Shown here piece after piece: positions 49,060 through 57,147 of a DNA stretch of 64,000 nucleotides. How positions within the stretch are numbered: the first letter of the stretch is position 1; each line of letters opens with the position of its first letter. The position numbers and the translations under genes are program-made. Below the pieces are notes generated by a model. The model was given only the letters and a program-made list of their open reading frames with translations, was not told where the DNA came from and ran no database searches. Source of the DNA: Ramlibacter pinisoli (GTDB lineage Bacteria; Pseudomonadota; Gammaproteobacteria; Burkholderiales; Burkholderiaceae_C). The stretch lies in the NCBI RefSeq assembly GCF_009758015.1, contig NZ_WSEL01000003.1, positions 1,736,001 through 1,800,000 of the forward strand, given 5' to 3'.

Positions 49060-49808
49060 GGCTCCTGGTTGTGCCCGGCCGGGCCGGGCGGATGCAAGGG
49101 ACGCGAAGGCTTGATCCCGCCGCGATCGAGCAGGACGCCGTTCAAAACCACAGTGGCCAGCCTGTCCGGCAGGCCGCGCTGCAGGGCCGCCTGCAACCCG
49201 GGCTGCCGCAGCAACAGGTCGGCCACCCCGGCCGGAGCACCGAGCCAGATGTGCAGGCCATCGGGCTGGTGCTCCACGTGCACGTGCACGGAGCGGTGGG
49301 CCGGGTCGCCGGTCGCGGAGCGAGGCCGGGCCGGCGAAGCGCCCTCTTCACCGGGAACCGGCTCGGTGGGCACGCCGCGGGGACCGATGACGCCGGTGGT
49401 GCTGACGGTGGCCTGCTGCTTCGAAGCGAGGGTTCCGGGGCTCGATAGGCCAGCGCCTGTCCTGTCGGGGCGCGCGAGGCCGGGCGCGGTGGCAGGGAGT
49501 GGCGGCTTGCAGGTAGGCGCTGGCGTGGGCGACACGATCCCGGTGCCTTCTGCCGGTGTCCCGATGCCTTCCGCAGGTCCATTGCGGCGCGCCGTCGACA
49601 GGGCATGGACCCGGGGCATGCCAGCGTCCGACGCAGCGGACCGCGAGGCCACGTCGAAACCTGAATGGCCCGCCAGGGGCCCCCGGAACCAGGCCTCGCC
49701 TTGTGCCTTGTCGATCGCACGCTGCCAACCGCGGCAGACCGACACGCTGCCGGGCGCAAGAACCGGCAGCGGTGCACGGGGGGCGGGCATTGGCAAGACG
49801 GAGGTCAT
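49056..49808 (-). CDS. fliK: FliK-like hook-length control protein
   Basis: A 250-residue protein: a Pro/Ala/Thr-rich, disordered-looking N-terminal two thirds (the 'ruler') and a compact C-terminal domain at residues about 175-235 ('VHVHVEHQPDGLHIWLGAPAGVADLLLRQPGLQAALQRGLPDRLATVVLNG') resembling the FliK substrate-specificity switch domain. It is short compared with enteric FliK (405), which would fit a short hook. Both ends overlap neighbours by ATGA, between fliJ and flgD. Confidence 0.82.
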   Translation of the reverse strand: MTSVLPMPAPRAPLPVLAPGSVSVCRGWQRAIDKAQGEAWFRGPLAGHSGFDVASRSAASDAGMPRVHALSTARRNGPAEGIGTPAEGTGIVSPTPAPTCKPPLPATAPGLARPDRTGAGLSSPGTLASKQQATVSTTGVIGPRGVPTEPVPGEEGASPARPRSATGDPAHRSVHVHVEHQPDGLHIWLGAPAGVADLLLRQPGLQAALQRGLPDRLATVVLNGVLLDRGGIKPSRPLHPPGPAGHNQEP

Positions 49809-50278
49809 GACCGCTCCTGCGTTCTGCGGGCGACGATCCACGCAGCATCGGCAACGTTCCAGGCTTGGCGCGTGCGGTTGGCGAGGTGATCCGCAGCGTT
49901 GCGCTCCTGCGCCCGACGGACCATGTCGAGCTCCCGGTGCCGGGCTTGCAGCGCCAGGCGGCATTGGTCCGCAAGCGCCGCGCGCCGGGTCAGTTCCTGA
50001 TCGGACCGCCGCGCCTCGGCCGCCAGCCGGGCCAGGTGGTCCAGCGTGCGCCGATGCAGGACGGGGTCGGGCTGGATGGCGTGCGCGGACGACCACGCCA
50101 GAGCGGACGCCAAGCCCTCGCCGGCCACCCGCGCGGAGCAGCTGGCGGTGTCCGCTGCATGCCGGGCCTTCTGCAGCTCGATGCGGGCGGCGTCGAGCCG
50201 CCAGGCGCGCAGGAGCGCCAGCGATGCCAGCGCGCCCGCCTGGTCGGCCATCGGGGCCCGCGTCGACGACGGGCTCAT
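49805..50278 (-). CDS. fliJ: FliJ-like central stalk protein of the export ATPase
   Basis: A 157-residue protein, all-helical and rich in Ala, Arg, Gln and Glu, with long heptad-like stretches ('RAWRLDAARIELQKARHAADTAS', 'HLARLAAEARRSDQELTRRAALADQCRLALQARHRELDMVRRAQERNAADHL'). It has no strong family signature, but size, coiled-coil nature and place after fliI and before fliK are those of FliJ, the shaft that links FliI to FlhA. Start overlaps the fliI stop (ATGA). Confidence 0.78.
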   Translation of the reverse strand: MSPSSTRAPMADQAGALASLALLRAWRLDAARIELQKARHAADTASCSARVAGEGLASALAWSSAHAIQPDPVLHRRTLDHLARLAAEARRSDQELTRRAALADQCRLALQARHRELDMVRRAQERNAADHLANRTRQAWNVADAAWIVARRTQERS

Positions 50279-51594
50279 GCCGCGCCCCCGGTCGCCAGCA
50301 ATTCGCGCAGCTCCCGCAACGCGGTCGCGCGAGCGACGCCGCCTTCTGCCTGCCGCATCCACGCCAGCAGCTGCGGCTCCAGCGCCAGCGCGCGGTCGAG
50401 CGCCGGCTGCGCGCCCGGCTGGTAGGCGCCCAGGTCGACGAGTGGCCGGTTGCGATCGAGGAGCGCCAGCAGGTTGCGCGCGGCCTGCGCCGCTTCGCGC
50501 TCCGCCGGGTCGGCGAGGTGGTGCTGCAGGCGGCTGACGCTGCGCAGGACATCGATCGGCGGGAAATGGCCCTGCTGTGCCAGCTCCCGCGACAACACGA
50601 TGTGGCCGTCGAGCAGCGCCCGCAGGCTGTCCGCGACGGGTTCGTCGAGATCGCCGCCTTCGACGAGCACGGTCCACAGGGCCGTCACCGAGCCGCCGGA
50701 GGCATCGGTGCCGCAGCGCTCGCACAGGCCCGGAAGTTCGGCAAACACCGACGGCGTGTAGCCCCTGGCCGTGGCCGGCTCGCCCGATGCCAGCCCGATC
50801 TCCCGGCGTGCCATCGCCAGCCGCGTGACCGAGTCCATGGTCAGCACGACATGACGACCGGTGCGCGCGAATTGGCGGGCGATGTCGACCGCCGTGTGCG
50901 CGGCGCGCACACGCGCCAGCGCGGGCTGGTCGGAGGTGGCGACCACCACCACCGAACGCGCCAGGCCAGCCGGCCCGAGGTGCCGGTCGATGAACTCGCG
51001 CACCTCGCGGCCCCTTTCGCCGATGAGCGCGACCACGTTCACGTCGGCCTGCACGTGACGCGCCACCAGTCCCAGCAAGCTGCTCTTGCCGACGCCACTG
51101 CCGGCAAAGATGCCGACCCGCTGGCCGCGCCCGAGCGTCAGCAGCGCATCGATGACGCGGACGCCGGTTTCCAGCACCTGGTCGATCGGCGGACGGTCCA
51201 GCGGGTTGGTGTCCGGCTGCACCGAAACGGCTGCGGGCCGCGGGGCGGGCTCAGAGCCATCCAGCGGCTCCCCGAAGGCGTCGATCACGCGGCCCAGCAA
51301 TGCCGGGCCCGCCTGCACCGCCAGCGGAGCGTCGACCGCTACCACGGCGGCATCGGCACCGATGCCGTGCAGGGAACCGTAGGCGAGCAAGGTGCGCTCG
51401 TCGCCCTGGCACCCGACCACCTCCGCGAGGACAGCGGCTCCGCCGGACGCGGGCACGACACGGCACAACTGCCCGACCGCCACCGCGGGACCGAGCGAAC
51501 CGAGCGCCAGCCCCTGGATGCGGCAGACCCGGCCGGACCGGGCCTGCAACGGGGCTTCGCGCAGGGTGGCCAGGCAACTGCGCAGCACGCTCAT
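50275..51594 (-). CDS. fliI: Flagellum-specific ATPase FliI
   Basis: A 439-residue F1-beta-like ATPase that powers protein export. Walker A AGSGVGKS is at residues 164-171 ('GIFAGSGVGKSSLLG'), the 'ALIGERGREVREFIDRHLG' loop follows, and Walker B is 'HVVLTMDSVTRLAMARREIGLASGEPATARGYTPSVFAELPGLCERCG' with the export-ATPase signature. ATG at 51594 overlaps the fliH stop. The protein is full length and all catalytic motifs are intact. Confidence 0.96.
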   Translation of the reverse strand: MSVLRSCLATLREAPLQARSGRVCRIQGLALGSLGPAVAVGQLCRVVPASGGAAVLAEVVGCQGDERTLLAYGSLHGIGADAAVVAVDAPLAVQAGPALLGRVIDAFGEPLDGSEPAPRPAAVSVQPDTNPLDRPPIDQVLETGVRVIDALLTLGRGQRVGIFAGSGVGKSSLLGLVARHVQADVNVVALIGERGREVREFIDRHLGPAGLARSVVVVATSDQPALARVRAAHTAVDIARQFARTGRHVVLTMDSVTRLAMARREIGLASGEPATARGYTPSVFAELPGLCERCGTDASGGSVTALWTVLVEGGDLDEPVADSLRALLDGHIVLSRELAQQGHFPPIDVLRSVSRLQHHLADPAEREAAQAARNLLALLDRNRPLVDLGAYQPGAQPALDRALALEPQLLAWMRQAEGGVARATALRELRELLATGGAA

Positions 51595-52322
51595 GCAGCG
51601 CCCTCCAGCGCGCGACCAGCCGCTTCGCGATGCCGGATCCTGCCCGCCAGCAGGGCCGCCTTGAACGCATCCACGACGACCTCGAGCCGCGCGTCCAGCG
51701 TCTGCGCCGCCGCCCGCACCATGCAACCGCCCAACGCCACCTGCGGGTCCGCGACCCAGGACAGGGACGCCCCGGCCGCGTGCGAGGCGTTGTCACCTTG
51801 CAGGCTCACCGCATCGGCCGGATGCACGTGGACCCGGATCGCACCTGCTGACGGGTGCTGCGCCAGCAGACCATCGACTTGCGCCCGCACGCCCTCGGCC
51901 GACGCCAGTGCAGGCCCCACGACGCGGCACAGTGCATCCATGCACAGCACGACCAGTTCGTCTTCGGCAGCGGACAGCACGCCGGCCAGCACCCGCTCGA
52001 GCGACTGCGCCAGCGCCGTCAGCCGCTCCTGCTGTTCCTGGCCGCGGCGCTGCACCTCCTCGCGTGCCGAAGCCAGTTCCTCCTGGCCTTGCGCACGACC
52101 TTCCGCCAGCCCCCGGACCAGGCCCTGCTGGTGGCCACGCTGAACGCCCGCCTCGTGGCCCTGCCGCGCTCCCTCGTCCAGCCCGCGCCGCAGCCCCTCC
52201 TCGTAGCCGTTGCGCCCGGCATCGGCGGGCGGCAGGGCTTCCGGAACCGGACGCAGCCCGGGAAGCAGGCGCACAGCATCCCCCTGCCAGGCAACGGAGC
52301 GCAGCACCGCGGCGGCATTCAT
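51591..52322 (-). CDS. fliH: FliH-like regulator of the export ATPase
   Basis: A 243-residue protein. It has the hallmark N-terminal glycine-repeat helix: from residue about 39, a run of G-x3-G units ('GYEEGLRRGLDEGARQGHEAG', 'GHQQGLVRGLAEGRAQG') that packs two helices of a FliH dimer. A coiled coil follows ('EVQRRGQEQQERLTALAQSLERVL') and then a V-ATPase E-subunit-like domain ('IRVHVHPADAV', 'LGGCMVRAAAQTLDARLEVVVDAFKAAL'). It anchors FliI to the C-ring via FliN. Overlaps fliI and the preceding gene. Confidence 0.92.
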   Translation of the reverse strand: MNAAAVLRSVAWQGDAVRLLPGLRPVPEALPPADAGRNGYEEGLRRGLDEGARQGHEAGVQRGHQQGLVRGLAEGRAQGQEELASAREEVQRRGQEQQERLTALAQSLERVLAGVLSAAEDELVVLCMDALCRVVGPALASAEGVRAQVDGLLAQHPSAGAIRVHVHPADAVSLQGDNASHAAGASLSWVADPQVALGGCMVRAAAQTLDARLEVVVDAFKAALLAGRIRHREAAGRALEGAA

Positions 52323-52855
52323 GGACGGCCCCTGCGCCGGAAGATCTCCCGCCAGCGGCCGCCGGGCGGTACTGGCGGCATGGCGGCACCGCTGGCCGGC
52401 AGTGCCGCGGCGACCGCCTCAAGCAGCGCGGCATCGAGCGCAGGCGCGGGCGGCAAGTCGGCAGGAGCATCGGGCCCGTCGGCCGCGTGCACGCCCAGTT
52501 CGCGAGCGACGGCGGCGCGCCAGGGCCAGTCGTGCAGGTGCAGCAGGCGGATCACGAGGCCAGGCGGCTCGCTGCGCAACCGGCTGACCAGCCTGGCGAC
52601 ACCTTCTGCATCCAGCCGCTCCAGGCGTTCAGTGGGGGACAGCACGGATGCCGGCCGGTGCTGGCGCAGCACCTCCTGCAGCAGGTCATGGTCTGGCGGG
52701 ATGCGCAGGGTCTGCAGTTCCCTCAGAAGATCGGCCAGCACGCCGCGCGGCCCCGGCTCGAGGCGATCCAGCAACCAGTCGCGGTCGTGCGCCGGCAGCC
52801 CATGGGCCAGCAACGCAGCCTGGCGGGCCGGCAGGGACAGCAGGTCGACGTTCAT
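52319..52855 (-). CDS. 178-residue protein in the fliG position, not a normal FliG
   Basis: A 178-residue, helix-rich protein encoded between fliF and fliH, where fliG is expected; both ends overlap the neighbours by ATGA. FliG is about 330 residues with three domains; this is half that. A possible trace of the FliG middle domain is 'RLVSRLRSEPPGLVIRLLHLHDWPW' (residues about 91-115), similar in pattern to L-x2-E-HPQ-x2-A-x2-L. The torque helix with its charged residues and the C-terminal domain are not recognisable. The C-terminus ends 'GRWREIFRRRGRP', very basic. In position and size it also equals SctK of injectisomes, encoded between SctJ and SctL. Confidence 0.75.
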   Translation of the reverse strand: MNVDLLSLPARQAALLAHGLPAHDRDWLLDRLEPGPRGVLADLLRELQTLRIPPDHDLLQEVLRQHRPASVLSPTERLERLDAEGVARLVSRLRSEPPGLVIRLLHLHDWPWRAAVARELGVHAADGPDAPADLPPAPALDAALLEAVAAALPASGAAMPPVPPGGRWREIFRRRGRP

Positions 52856-54300
52856 GGGTCGCTCCTCGGCACGGCGACCGCCGTGGCACCGGCCGGCTCG
52901 CCCGCGAGCCAAGCTCGCACCTGCCCCAAGGCCAGCTGGCGCTGGGGTTCGGTCAGATCGCGCGGATCGACCGCGGCCACCGTCGGGCGGCGACGCATCC
53001 AGAGCAGGACCGAGGCCAGGAGAGCGGCGGCCGTCACGGCAACGCCCGCGCCCCACCCCATCGAAACGGCCGGATCGGCGTGGTCTCCGCTGCGCGGGAC
53101 GTCGGCAGCAGCGAGCGCCAGGCCGGCCGGATCGGGCGTGCGCGGCGGCGCGATCGCGGCCGCGTCGAAAGCCTGGACCAGCACCGTGTCGCCACGCTCC
53201 ACCGAAGCGCCAACCGCCGCGCCGACCAGCTGGCGCACCTGGTCCTGCTGGACCTGCGACAAGGCCTGGCGCACGACGGCGACCACGTGGAGGCGCCGCA
53301 CCGAGCCGGGCTGGCTGACGACCTGCTCCAGCCGGCGTCCCGCCTGGTAGTCGGCATCGCGCTGCATGCTGCTGCCACGCAGGGAGCGCCCGTCGCCCCG
53401 GCCGTCCGGGGCGGCGCTGTCGCGGGTCGACTCACGTTCGCGCACCAGGACGCCCGTGGCCGGACCACCCTTGCCATCGGGGGCCGGCAGCACGTCCTCG
53501 GTGGTCGTTCGCACCTGGTCCATGTCCAGGGTGGCGTCGACGCTGGCCAGCGCCTGACCCGGTCCCAGTGCGCGCTCGAGCACGGCCCCCGCCTTGCGGG
53601 ACAGGTAGCTCTCGATGTCGCGCTTGAGGTCCAGGGATGCCGCAGGGCCAGCAGCACTGTCGGTGGCGGCCCCGCGGCTGAGTGCCACGCCGTGGTCGTC
53701 CACGATCGTCACTTCGTGCGCGGCCAGCCCCGGGACGGCCGCGGCCAGCAGGCGCTGGATGCCGGTGACCTGTTCGCCCCGCAGTGCCTGGTTCTGGCGC
53801 AGCGCGAGGGTCACGGCCGCCTTGGGCACCGCCGAGGCCGGCTTGAACAGGCCCTGCTCCGGCAGCGCGAGGTGCACCCGGGCCTGCCGCACCTCGGGGA
53901 ACGAGAGGATGGTGCGCGTCAGCTCCCCCTGCAGCGCGCGCTGGTAGTTGATCTTCTGCGCGAACTCGGTCATGCCGAAGTCGGCGTTGTTGAACAACTC
54001 GAAGCCGACCGCGCCATGCAGTGGCAGGTCCTTGCCCATCAACTTCAGCCGGGTGGCATGCACCTGCGCCCGGTCGACCAGCAGGGTCGTGCCGCCCGCG
54101 GCCACCGTGTAGGGCACCTTGGCCTTGTCGAGTTCAGCCGCCAGCAAGGCCGCGTCCTGCGGACCCAGGTCGGCGAACAGCACGGCCGGTTCGGGGCGCC
54201 AGAGCCACCAGGTGCCCAGGCCGGCGGCCAGCAACAGGACCAGGCCGATGCCGACACCCACCCGCGCCTGCCGCTGCAATCCTTGCCACCACTGTGTCAT
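52852..54300 (-). CDS. fliF: MS-ring protein FliF
   Basis: A 482-residue protein. TM1 is at about residues 14-33 ('VGVGIGLVLLLAAGLGTWWLW'), the ring-building motifs RBM1-3 follow, including 'GFELFNNADFGMTEFAQKINYQRALQGELTRTILSFPEVRQARVHLALPE' (about 96-145), and TM2 at about 415-435 ('GWGAGVAVTAAALLASVLLWM'). The cytosolic tail after TM2 is about 45 residues ('LTEPQRQLALGQVRAWLAGEPAG') and retains a helix like that which binds FliG. It is about 70 residues shorter than enteric FliF. ATG at 54300; followed directly by the fliG-position gene. Confidence 0.94.
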   Translation of the reverse strand: MTQWWQGLQRQARVGVGIGLVLLLAAGLGTWWLWRPEPAVLFADLGPQDAALLAAELDKAKVPYTVAAGGTTLLVDRAQVHATRLKLMGKDLPLHGAVGFELFNNADFGMTEFAQKINYQRALQGELTRTILSFPEVRQARVHLALPEQGLFKPASAVPKAAVTLALRQNQALRGEQVTGIQRLLAAAVPGLAAHEVTIVDDHGVALSRGAATDSAAGPAASLDLKRDIESYLSRKAGAVLERALGPGQALASVDATLDMDQVRTTTEDVLPAPDGKGGPATGVLVRERESTRDSAAPDGRGDGRSLRGSSMQRDADYQAGRRLEQVVSQPGSVRRLHVVAVVRQALSQVQQDQVRQLVGAAVGASVERGDTVLVQAFDAAAIAPPRTPDPAGLALAAADVPRSGDHADPAVSMGWGAGVAVTAAALLASVLLWMRRRPTVAAVDPRDLTEPQRQLALGQVRAWLAGEPAGATAVAVPRSDP

Positions 54301-54323
54301 CACGCTGCCGCTCCTCCTTGGCC

Positions 54324-54632
54324 TCAGAGCTGCATCCGCATCACGTCCTGGTAGGCCTCCAGGACGCGGTTGCGTGCTTGCAGCAGCAGCTGGAACGCGA
54401 TGCGGCCCTCTTCCATCCGCACCATCACCTCGTGCAGGTTGCGGGACTCGCCCAGCGCCAGGGCCTGCAGGTCCGACTGGCTGGCGGCCAGGCGCTGGTC
54501 GACGGCCCGCAAGCCTTCGGTGACCAGCCGGCCGAACGGCAGTTCGTCGCCCCCGACGACTGGCGCTGGCTGGAAAGCGGCCGGCTGCACCTCGTCGTGC
54601 AGCCCGATCGCGGCAATGGCGTCCGGGCTCAT
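54324..54632 (-). CDS. fliE: Rod base protein FliE
   Basis: A 102-residue protein that joins the MS ring to the rod. The C-terminal part 'SQSDLQALALGESRNLHEVMVRMEEGRIAFQLLLQARNRVLEAYQDVMRMQL' (residues about 51-102) matches FliE throughout, including the terminal '(A)YQDVMRMQ(V/L)'. The N-terminal half is variable as usual. ATG overlaps the flgC stop. Confidence 0.94.
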   Translation of the reverse strand: MSPDAIAAIGLHDEVQPAAFQPAPVVGGDELPFGRLVTEGLRAVDQRLAASQSDLQALALGESRNLHEVMVRMEEGRIAFQLLLQARNRVLEAYQDVMRMQL

Positions 54633-55054
54633 GCGCTTCTGCCGATCTCGAGCGTCTTGAGGGCGAGCGCCCGCGCCGTGGTGAGCGCCGCCACATTGGC
54701 CTCGTAGGAACGCAATGCGCCCGTGAGCGTGACCATTTCGGTTGCGGTGTCCACGCCCGGGTAGCGCACGAAGCCTTCGGCATCGGCGAGCGGATGCCCG
54801 GGCTCGTGCAGGCGGCGCACGGGGCCCGAAGCGGGGACGACCTGGACCTCGATGGCTTCGGGCAGGCGCTCGTGGACCAGCGACGGGAAGCTGGCGGCGC
54901 CCGCGCGGGCGACCACGCGCAGGGGCTGGAAGCCGGATCCATTCGGGTCCTGCACGGTGTTGGCGTGCGCCAGGTTGGTCGCGGCTGTTTCGACACGCAT
55001 GCGCTCGACGGACATGCCGGCCGCACTGATCGCGAATGCCTGCAGGTAATCCAT
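54629..55054 (-). CDS. flgC: Proximal rod protein FlgC
   Basis: A 141-residue rod protein. 'AFAISAAGMSVERMRVETAATNLAHANTVQ' (residues 6-35) is the N-terminal D0 helix with the conserved ATNLAHANT motif, and the C-terminal 'MVTLTGALRSYEANVAALTTARALALKTLEIGR' closes it. 'RYPGVDTATEMV' is the typical 'YPNVD...EM' segment. It is co-translated with fliE. Confidence 0.95.
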   Translation of the reverse strand: MDYLQAFAISAAGMSVERMRVETAATNLAHANTVQDPNGSGFQPLRVVARAGAASFPSLVHERLPEAIEVQVVPASGPVRRLHEPGHPLADAEGFVRYPGVDTATEMVTLTGALRSYEANVAALTTARALALKTLEIGRSA

Positions 55055-55057
55055 GGA

Positions 55058-55441
55058 TCACTTCCTCCCTTCGCTCGCCGCCAGCGCAAGCACGCCGAGA
55101 TGGCGGGACAGCCCTTGCAGCAAGGCCTGGTAGTGGACGGCATTGCGGGCCAGTTGCGTCATCTGCTCGTCCACCGACTGGAGGACGGGTTGGCCCGCGG
55201 CGTCGAGGGCCGGCTCGAGTTCGGGATGCAGCGCGGCGACGGTGTCGCGGCGCAGGACGCCGGCGGTGGCGAGTTCCTCCCGGGCCTGGTCGAGCTGCGA
55301 TTCGAAGGCCAGCGCCAGGGGCGTCGTGCCCTGCACGCCGGCGCGCGAAATGTTGGCCGCGATCGCCTGGTGGCGCAGGCTGGCGGCGTCCAGTGCCACC
55401 GACAGCACCGCGGTCGTGACGGCTTCGACGGAACCACTCAT
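55058..55441 (-). CDS. flgB: Proximal rod protein FlgB
   Basis: A 127-residue rod protein. N-terminal helix 'AVLSVALDAASLRHQAIAANISRAGVQGTTPLALAFESQL' (residues 11-50) follows the FlgB pattern with ANI-x-N replaced by ANISRAGVQG; the C-terminal 'VDEQMTQLARNAVHYQALLQGLSRHLGVLALAASEGRK' matches FlgB ('E...M..N...Y......'). Located upstream of flgC as usual. Confidence 0.93.
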   Translation of the reverse strand: MSGSVEAVTTAVLSVALDAASLRHQAIAANISRAGVQGTTPLALAFESQLDQAREELATAGVLRRDTVAALHPELEPALDAAGQPVLQSVDEQMTQLARNAVHYQALLQGLSRHLGVLALAASEGRK

Positions 55442-55451
55442 GCGGCCGCCC

Positions 55452-56573
55452 TCACTGGACCACCAGTTCGGCGTGCAGCGCGCCGGCGGCCTTGACGGCC
55501 CGCAGGATGGAAATCATGTCGCGCGTGCTGGTCTTCAGGCGGGCGAGCGACTGCACCAGGTCGGCCACTGTGCCGCCGGTGGCGAGATAGCCGACCCCGG
55601 CCGGCTCTTCGACGTCGACGGTGGTGTTGGTCAGCACCGCGGTGCCCACGCCGGACCCGACGTGCGAGACGAACGCCGGTTGCGACGCCGTGACCTGGCT
55701 GGCGATGGTGACCTTCAGGTCGCCATGGGAGATGGCCACGCGCGACAGGCGGACGTCGCCGCCCGAGACCACGGTGCCGGTGCGCTCGTTGACCACCACC
55801 CGCGCACGCCGGTCGGGTTCGACGGTGACGTCCTCGAGCCGGGCCAGGAAGCCCACCAGCTCCGTGCGCAGCGCCGCCGGCACCTCCACCTCGATCCCCG
55901 ATGCGTCGCGGGCCCGCGCCAGGCCCGGGCCGAGCTGGCCATTGATGGCCGCCGCGACCCTGTTGGCGGTCGTGTAATCGGGTTCGGACAGGACGAAGGT
56001 GACGTGGCTGGGCGGCGTGGGCGCCGGCAGGGCCAGGCCGACCTCCACCGTGGCGCCGTTCGGGATGGAGCCCGCCGTGGGATGGTTCTTCTGCACCACG
56101 TTGCCGTTGGCGTCGTAGCGGTGGCCGCCAACCGACACGGGGCCCTGCGCGAGCGCATAGACCCGGCCGTTGGGGCCGCGCAGCGAGGTGAGCAGGAGAT
56201 TGCCGCCCACCAGGCTGCGGGCGTCGCCACTGGACGCGACCGCCACGTCCAGCGTGTCGCCTTCGCGCGCGAACGTCGGCAGCGACGCACTCACCACCAC
56301 CACGGCGACGTTGCGGCTGCTCACCTGGTCGGGCGCGATGGTCAGGTTGAACTGCGCCAGCACGTTGGCAAGCGCTTGGCGCGAGGCGCGGTTGCCAGGT
56401 GCGTCGCCCGTGCCGGCCAGGCCGGTGACGATGCCGGTGCCCACCAACACGTTCTCGCGCCAGCCCTGCAGCTTGCCCAGGTCCTTGACGCGCAGCGGGG
56501 CAGCCTGGGCCGCGGCCACCAGCAGCACGGGGACGGCCATCAAGACGGCCCTCGAAAGTCTGAAGCAGCTCAT
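55452..56573 (-). CDS. flgI: P-ring protein FlgI
   Basis: A 373-residue periplasmic ring protein with a signal peptide (1-25, ...AQA-APL). Hallmarks: 'VKDLGKLQGWRENVLVGTGIVTGLAGTGD' (about residues 29-57), 'NVAVVVVSASLPTFAREGDTLDVAVASSGDARSLVGGNLLLTSLRGPNGRVYALAQGPVSVGG' and the C-terminal 'VADLVQSLARLKTSTRDMISILRAVKAAGALHAELVV'. Intact and of usual length, so a rod bushing in peptidoglycan is expected. ATG at 56573 directly starts the signal peptide. Confidence 0.96.
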   Translation of the reverse strand: MSCFRLSRAVLMAVPVLLVAAAQAAPLRVKDLGKLQGWRENVLVGTGIVTGLAGTGDAPGNRASRQALANVLAQFNLTIAPDQVSSRNVAVVVVSASLPTFAREGDTLDVAVASSGDARSLVGGNLLLTSLRGPNGRVYALAQGPVSVGGHRYDANGNVVQKNHPTAGSIPNGATVEVGLALPAPTPPSHVTFVLSEPDYTTANRVAAAINGQLGPGLARARDASGIEVEVPAALRTELVGFLARLEDVTVEPDRRARVVVNERTGTVVSGGDVRLSRVAISHGDLKVTIASQVTASQPAFVSHVGSGVGTAVLTNTTVDVEEPAGVGYLATGGTVADLVQSLARLKTSTRDMISILRAVKAAGALHAELVVQ

Positions 56574-56574
56574 G

Positions 56575-57147
56575 TCAGAAGCCCAGCGCATCGACCAACC
56601 GCCGCCACCAGGACCGGCGCGAGCGGTCGGAGACGTCGCCCTCGCCCACATAGGTGATGCGCCCGTCGGCAATGCGGGTCGACTGGACGAGGTTGGCATC
56701 GCTGATGTCGGCCGGACGCACCAGGCCTTCCAGCGTCACCTGCTGCAGTTCGTCGTTGACCTGGATCGACTGGGTGCCAGCGATGCGCAGCTGGCCCGAC
56801 GGCAGCACTTCGCGGACGGACACGGTCACGGTGGTGAGCAGCCGGTTGGTTCTCTGCGTGCGTCCACCGCCGTCGAAGTCACCCGCCACGTTCAGCGTGG
56901 TCTGCCCCACTGACGTGCCACCGTGGGCCAGTTCGGCGCGCAGGTTGTTGGTGCGCCGGGTGCCGGTGTCGGCGCTGGCCACGGCCGTGGTGTTCTCGTA
57001 GACCTGGACCGTGAGGACGTCGCCCGGGCGGTAGGCCTTGTTGTCGGCAGTGAGGCCGCGCCAGGCCTCCTCGCGGTACAGGCTCTCGGCCTGCACCGGC
57101 CACGCGGTTGTCGCCAGGACGGTGACTGCCAAGGCGATGCGTTTCAT
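56575..57147 (-). CDS. flgH: L-ring protein FlgH, without a lipobox cysteine
   Basis: A 190-residue protein. 'SLYREEAWRGLTADNKAYRPGDVLTVQVYENTTAVASADTGTRRTNN' (residues 22-68) and the C-terminal 'EGLVRPADISDANLVQSTRIADGRITYVGEGDVSDRSRRSWWRRLVDALGF' are clearly FlgH. FlgH is normally a lipoprotein; here the signal peptide MKRIALAVTVLATTAWPVQA ends in a signal-peptidase-I site and there is no cysteine, so it would not be lipidated. It is slightly short for the family. Start overlaps the flgA stop (ATGA). Confidence 0.94.
   Translation of the reverse strand: MKRIALAVTVLATTAWPVQAESLYREEAWRGLTADNKAYRPGDVLTVQVYENTTAVASADTGTRRTNNLRAELAHGGTSVGQTTLNVAGDFDGGGRTQRTNRLLTTVTVSVREVLPSGQLRIAGTQSIQVNDELQQVTLEGLVRPADISDANLVQSTRIADGRITYVGEGDVSDRSRRSWWRRLVDALGF

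Noticed and set aside
49069..52143. A 1024-codon open frame on the plus strand opposite fliK, fliJ, fliI and fliH
   Set aside because: It is a shadow frame. At this G+C content the antisense of real genes stays open for long stretches; the translation is Arg/Pro/Ala rich without any domain, whereas the minus strand encodes clear flagellar proteins.
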